A stretch of 64,000 nt of DNA, taken from positions 1-64,000 of the forward strand of contig NZ_NPKO01000016.1 of assembly GCF_008329605.1 (NCBI RefSeq), written 5' to 3'. The notes below the pieces were generated by a model. The model ran no database searches. It was given only the letters and a program-made list of their open reading frames with translations, and was not told where the DNA came from. Positions within the stretch are counted from its first letter, which is position 1. The number at the start of each line of letters is the position of its first letter. Made by a program: the position numbers and the translations under genes. The DNA is from Mycolicibacterium sp. P9-64. GTDB taxonomy: Bacteria; Actinomycetota; Actinomycetes; Mycobacteriales; Mycobacteriaceae. Positions 62,323 to 64,000 of this stretch are shown one piece after another.

Positions 62323-63371
62323 TACGGACCTCCGAATGCCAGCGCGGGATCGACGGACACAGCGCGATGCAGCCCGCTCGCACTGGCGACCAAGCCGATG
62401 ATGACGGCGACCAGGGGCAGCGCAACGTAGGCCGCGGTGGGCACGATCACCTGCATCGGGAACAGTGGCCCGAGCGCCATCGACAGGATGGCACCGACCA
62501 GCGCGGCGAGCAGAGCCACGATGATCGCCTGCATGGCCAACCCGGCCGCGACATTACGGGTGGGTACGCCAATCGCCTTGAACACCGCAAAGTCTCGTAG
62601 TCGCTCGAGCGCGGAGAGATAGATCACCGACCCAACGACCAGCGCCGCGACCACCCACAGCAGAATCGCGACGATCGTGATCGAGTTGACCGCCACCTTC
62701 AGCGGTCGGAGCAGATCGGCGATGGCGCCCGCGCGATCGATGGCGGCGTACCCATCGGGCAGGGACGTGATCGTGCCGCGAATCCCGATCGACGCGACCA
62801 ACTGTTGGCCGCCGTAAACGAGCCGCTGTGCGCCCGCCGTGGTCAGGAAGACGTTGGGCAGGTTGGCCAGTGCGGTGGAGTTGTCGACGATGCCGACGAT
62901 GCGTAGTTTGCGGGAGGCGATCTCGATGTCGTCGCCCACGTGGCGTCCGAGCGTGCTCGATACCGCGACCTCGTCCGGCGTCGTCGGTGCTCGGCCTTCG
63001 GACGGCACGGGCATGCCGGGGCCGCGCTCCGGGGCGCCGAACAAGTCGGCATTGCGCGTCGAATCCCCCTGTGTGACCGTGCCGCCGGCATATGTCAGCG
63101 GAGCGGCTGCGACCACACCAGGAGTCGCAGCGATCCGCCCGAGATCCACCGGCGCGAATGGCGTCGCTCCGACGAACGGGCCGGACGCTCCGGCCTTGAC
63201 CACGAACACGTCGACGCCTAGCGCGTCGACGGTCTTCTCGGCCTCCACCCGGAAGCCGTTGGCGAGTCCGGTGAGAACGAGCGTCATCGCGAAGATGATG
63301 GCCGTGCTGAGGACGGCGATGACGAAGCGGCGTCGTCGCCACTGCATGTCGCGTAGAGCCGCCATCAACAT
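62322..63371 (-). CDS. MacB/FtsX-type ABC transporter permease (Rv0072-like)
   Basis: 349 residues: N-terminal helix RRRFVIAVLSTAIIFAMTLV, a large extracytoplasmic domain (about 45-220), and three C-terminal helices around SITIVAILLWVVAALVVGSV, AGLAMQAIIVALLAALVGAI and the final VALPLVAVIIGLVASASG. This MacB/FtsX topology matches Rv0072. ATG 63371 (ATG 63365 possible). Forms the transporter with the ATPase-cNMP fusion; perhaps lipoprotein or lipid handling. Confidence 0.9.
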   Translation of the reverse strand: MLMAALRDMQWRRRRFVIAVLSTAIIFAMTLVLTGLANGFRVEAEKTVDALGVDVFVVKAGASGPFVGATPFAPVDLGRIAATPGVVAAAPLTYAGGTVTQGDSTRNADLFGAPERGPGMPVPSEGRAPTTPDEVAVSSTLGRHVGDDIEIASRKLRIVGIVDNSTALANLPNVFLTTAGAQRLVYGGQQLVASIGIRGTITSLPDGYAAIDRAGAIADLLRPLKVAVNSITIVAILLWVVAALVVGSVIYLSALERLRDFAVFKAIGVPTRNVAAGLAMQAIIVALLAALVGAILSMALGPLFPMQVIVPTAAYVALPLVAVIIGLVASASGLHRAVSVDPALAFGGP

Positions 63372-63708
63372 GGCGGCGACGTTACCGACGACGACTCCGA
63401 TACGTGTCGAGTTTGGTGAGGTCCCGTCTTGTCGGATCGATGTTGCTCGACGCGCGGGTAGCCTCGCGGTGACGGCATGGCCGACTTCCCCACTGCCGTA
63501 CAAGGCATTACGGACGCGCTGCGGCGCCTGCCGTCTTGCCGCTGACCTGAACTCTCGACACATCCACCAGCGCAAGGTGTTTCGTGCCGCCTTGCGCATG
63601 GCGGCGCGCCATCGTTGACCCGTGGGTCCGGTGTGCAACACTGCCCGGGCAACGAATAGCCGACGAAGATTGCCACGGCGCGGCGAAAGTGAAAGTAAGG
63701 TGCAGTTC
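63372..63708. other. Intergenic region, no gene recognised
   Basis: About 340 bases between the permease and the next plus-strand gene. Open frames on both strands lack start sites and recognisable motifs. Divergent promoters are expected here. I see no hairpin worth noting. Confidence 0.45.
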
Positions 63709-64000
63709 GTGGACAAGGGCCTGTTAGCCAAGGGCCGCGGACGCTGGTTGGCGCTCGCGGCCTCGCTCGTGGTGTCCGCAGGCATGTTCTACGCCCAAGG
63801 CTCGGAGTCTCGGTGTTGCGACGCCTCCCCTGCCGCGGCAAGTCAGGGAGCTGCGCCGAACGCCTCACCAACCGTCGCCAGTCCCACGGAGGCGGACCTG
63901 TTGGCAGCCAGTGCGCCCGCCGCGGCTGCTGCCGCGCCCAACTTCCAGTTCGCGCTGCCTCCCGGTGTGGCGCCGGAGGATCGGTTGCAGGTCCACACCA
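63709..64000 (+). CDS. N-terminal part of a signal-anchored protein, cut by window edge
   Basis: 97 residues visible from GTG 63709 (GTG 63700 also possible; AAGG upstream). A basic start MDKGLLAKGRGR leads to a hydrophobic segment WLALAASLVVSAGMFYA, then a Cys pair (SRCCDAS) and a Pro/Ala/Ser-rich stretch ending APNFQFALPPGVAPEDRLQV. It looks like an exported or membrane-anchored cell-envelope protein; the functional domain is beyond the edge, so no further call. Confidence 0.7.
   Translation, partial: MDKGLLAKGRGRWLALAASLVVSAGMFYAQGSESRCCDASPAAASQGAAPNASPTVASPTEADLLAASAPAAAAAAPNFQFALPPGVAPEDRLQVHT

Noticed and set aside
63365..63871. Long minus-strand open frame overlapping the last gene
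   Set aside because: Arg/Pro-rich shadow of the opposite strand with no protein-like pattern.

Overview
The window looks like the chromosome of a fast-growing environmental mycobacterium (Mycolicibacterium-like). The support is high GC, an MmpL transporter, DUF732 and other small secreted proteins, a FadD19-like acyl-CoA synthetase, mycothiol-type MDMPI domains, 13E12-type DUF222/HNH genes, and an ABC ATPase/cyclic-nucleotide-domain fusion plus permease that I recognise as the Rv0072/Rv0073 pair. Almost every gene is chromosomal and metabolic. I see no rRNA, tRNA, CRISPR array, insertion sequence or prophage.

Layout. 1-1 kb: the start of a DUF222/HNH gene and a decayed nucleotidyltransferase. 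1.05-12.7 kb (minus): one 11-gene run of overlapping genes, with an oligopeptide-type ABC transporter (fused ATPase, two permeases, binding protein), a cysteine hydrolase, an MBL hydrolase, allantoinase, an Asp/Glu/hydantoin racemase, allantoicase, an unknown protein and a 2OG-Fe(II) oxygenase. This is a ureide (allantoin-type) uptake and degradation operon. 12.9-24.3 kb: two TetR regulators, an MDMPI/SCP2 protein, a DUF2993-like protein, an SGNH hydrolase, small conserved or secreted mycobacterial proteins, an acyl-CoA synthetase, SRPBCC, VOC and SDR proteins, and an alpha/beta hydrolase fused to a LuxR DNA-binding domain. 24.4-26.3 kb: a DsrE protein with a 30-bp tandem repeat at its N-terminus, a gene-free AT-richer stretch, and an NlpC/P60-like peptidase ending in a very strong hairpin terminator.

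26.6-33.3 kb (plus): a compact operon with a GntR/UTRA regulator, a two-cluster ferredoxin, an ABC importer of the nitrate/sulfonate type, and an 898-residue flavoprotein. The flavoprotein resembles the alpha subunit of APS reductase (AprA) and carries a C-terminal HEAT-repeat domain. I know of no described function for this combination. 33.3-45 kb: a small membrane protein, gene remnants, a DUF6941-like protein, MmpL, Tex, an acyltransferase, a nitrilase-family amidohydrolase, a twice-deleted alpha/beta hydrolase, and a full DUF222/HNH gene.

45-61.3 kb (mostly minus): a catabolic regulon for what looks like an N-heterocyclic acid. A GntR/FCD regulator, a Rid protein, an LLM oxidoreductase with a small tail-anchored partner, and CoxG lie beside an 11-gene run: ABC importer, three-subunit molybdenum hydroxylase, FUSC membrane protein, enamidase-like amidohydrolase, glutaryl-CoA-dehydrogenase-like enzyme and a fused E1 dehydrogenase. 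Four copies of a 17-bp operator (TTGGATA-N3-TATCCAA type) sit at its promoters. The gene set fits hydroxylation, ring reduction, enamide hydrolysis and glutaryl-CoA oxidation, like the nicotinate route of Eubacterium barkeri and Azorhizobium but with a possible F420-type reductase. 61.3-64 kb: the ABC/cNMP fusion and its permease, then the start of a signal-anchored protein cut by the window edge.
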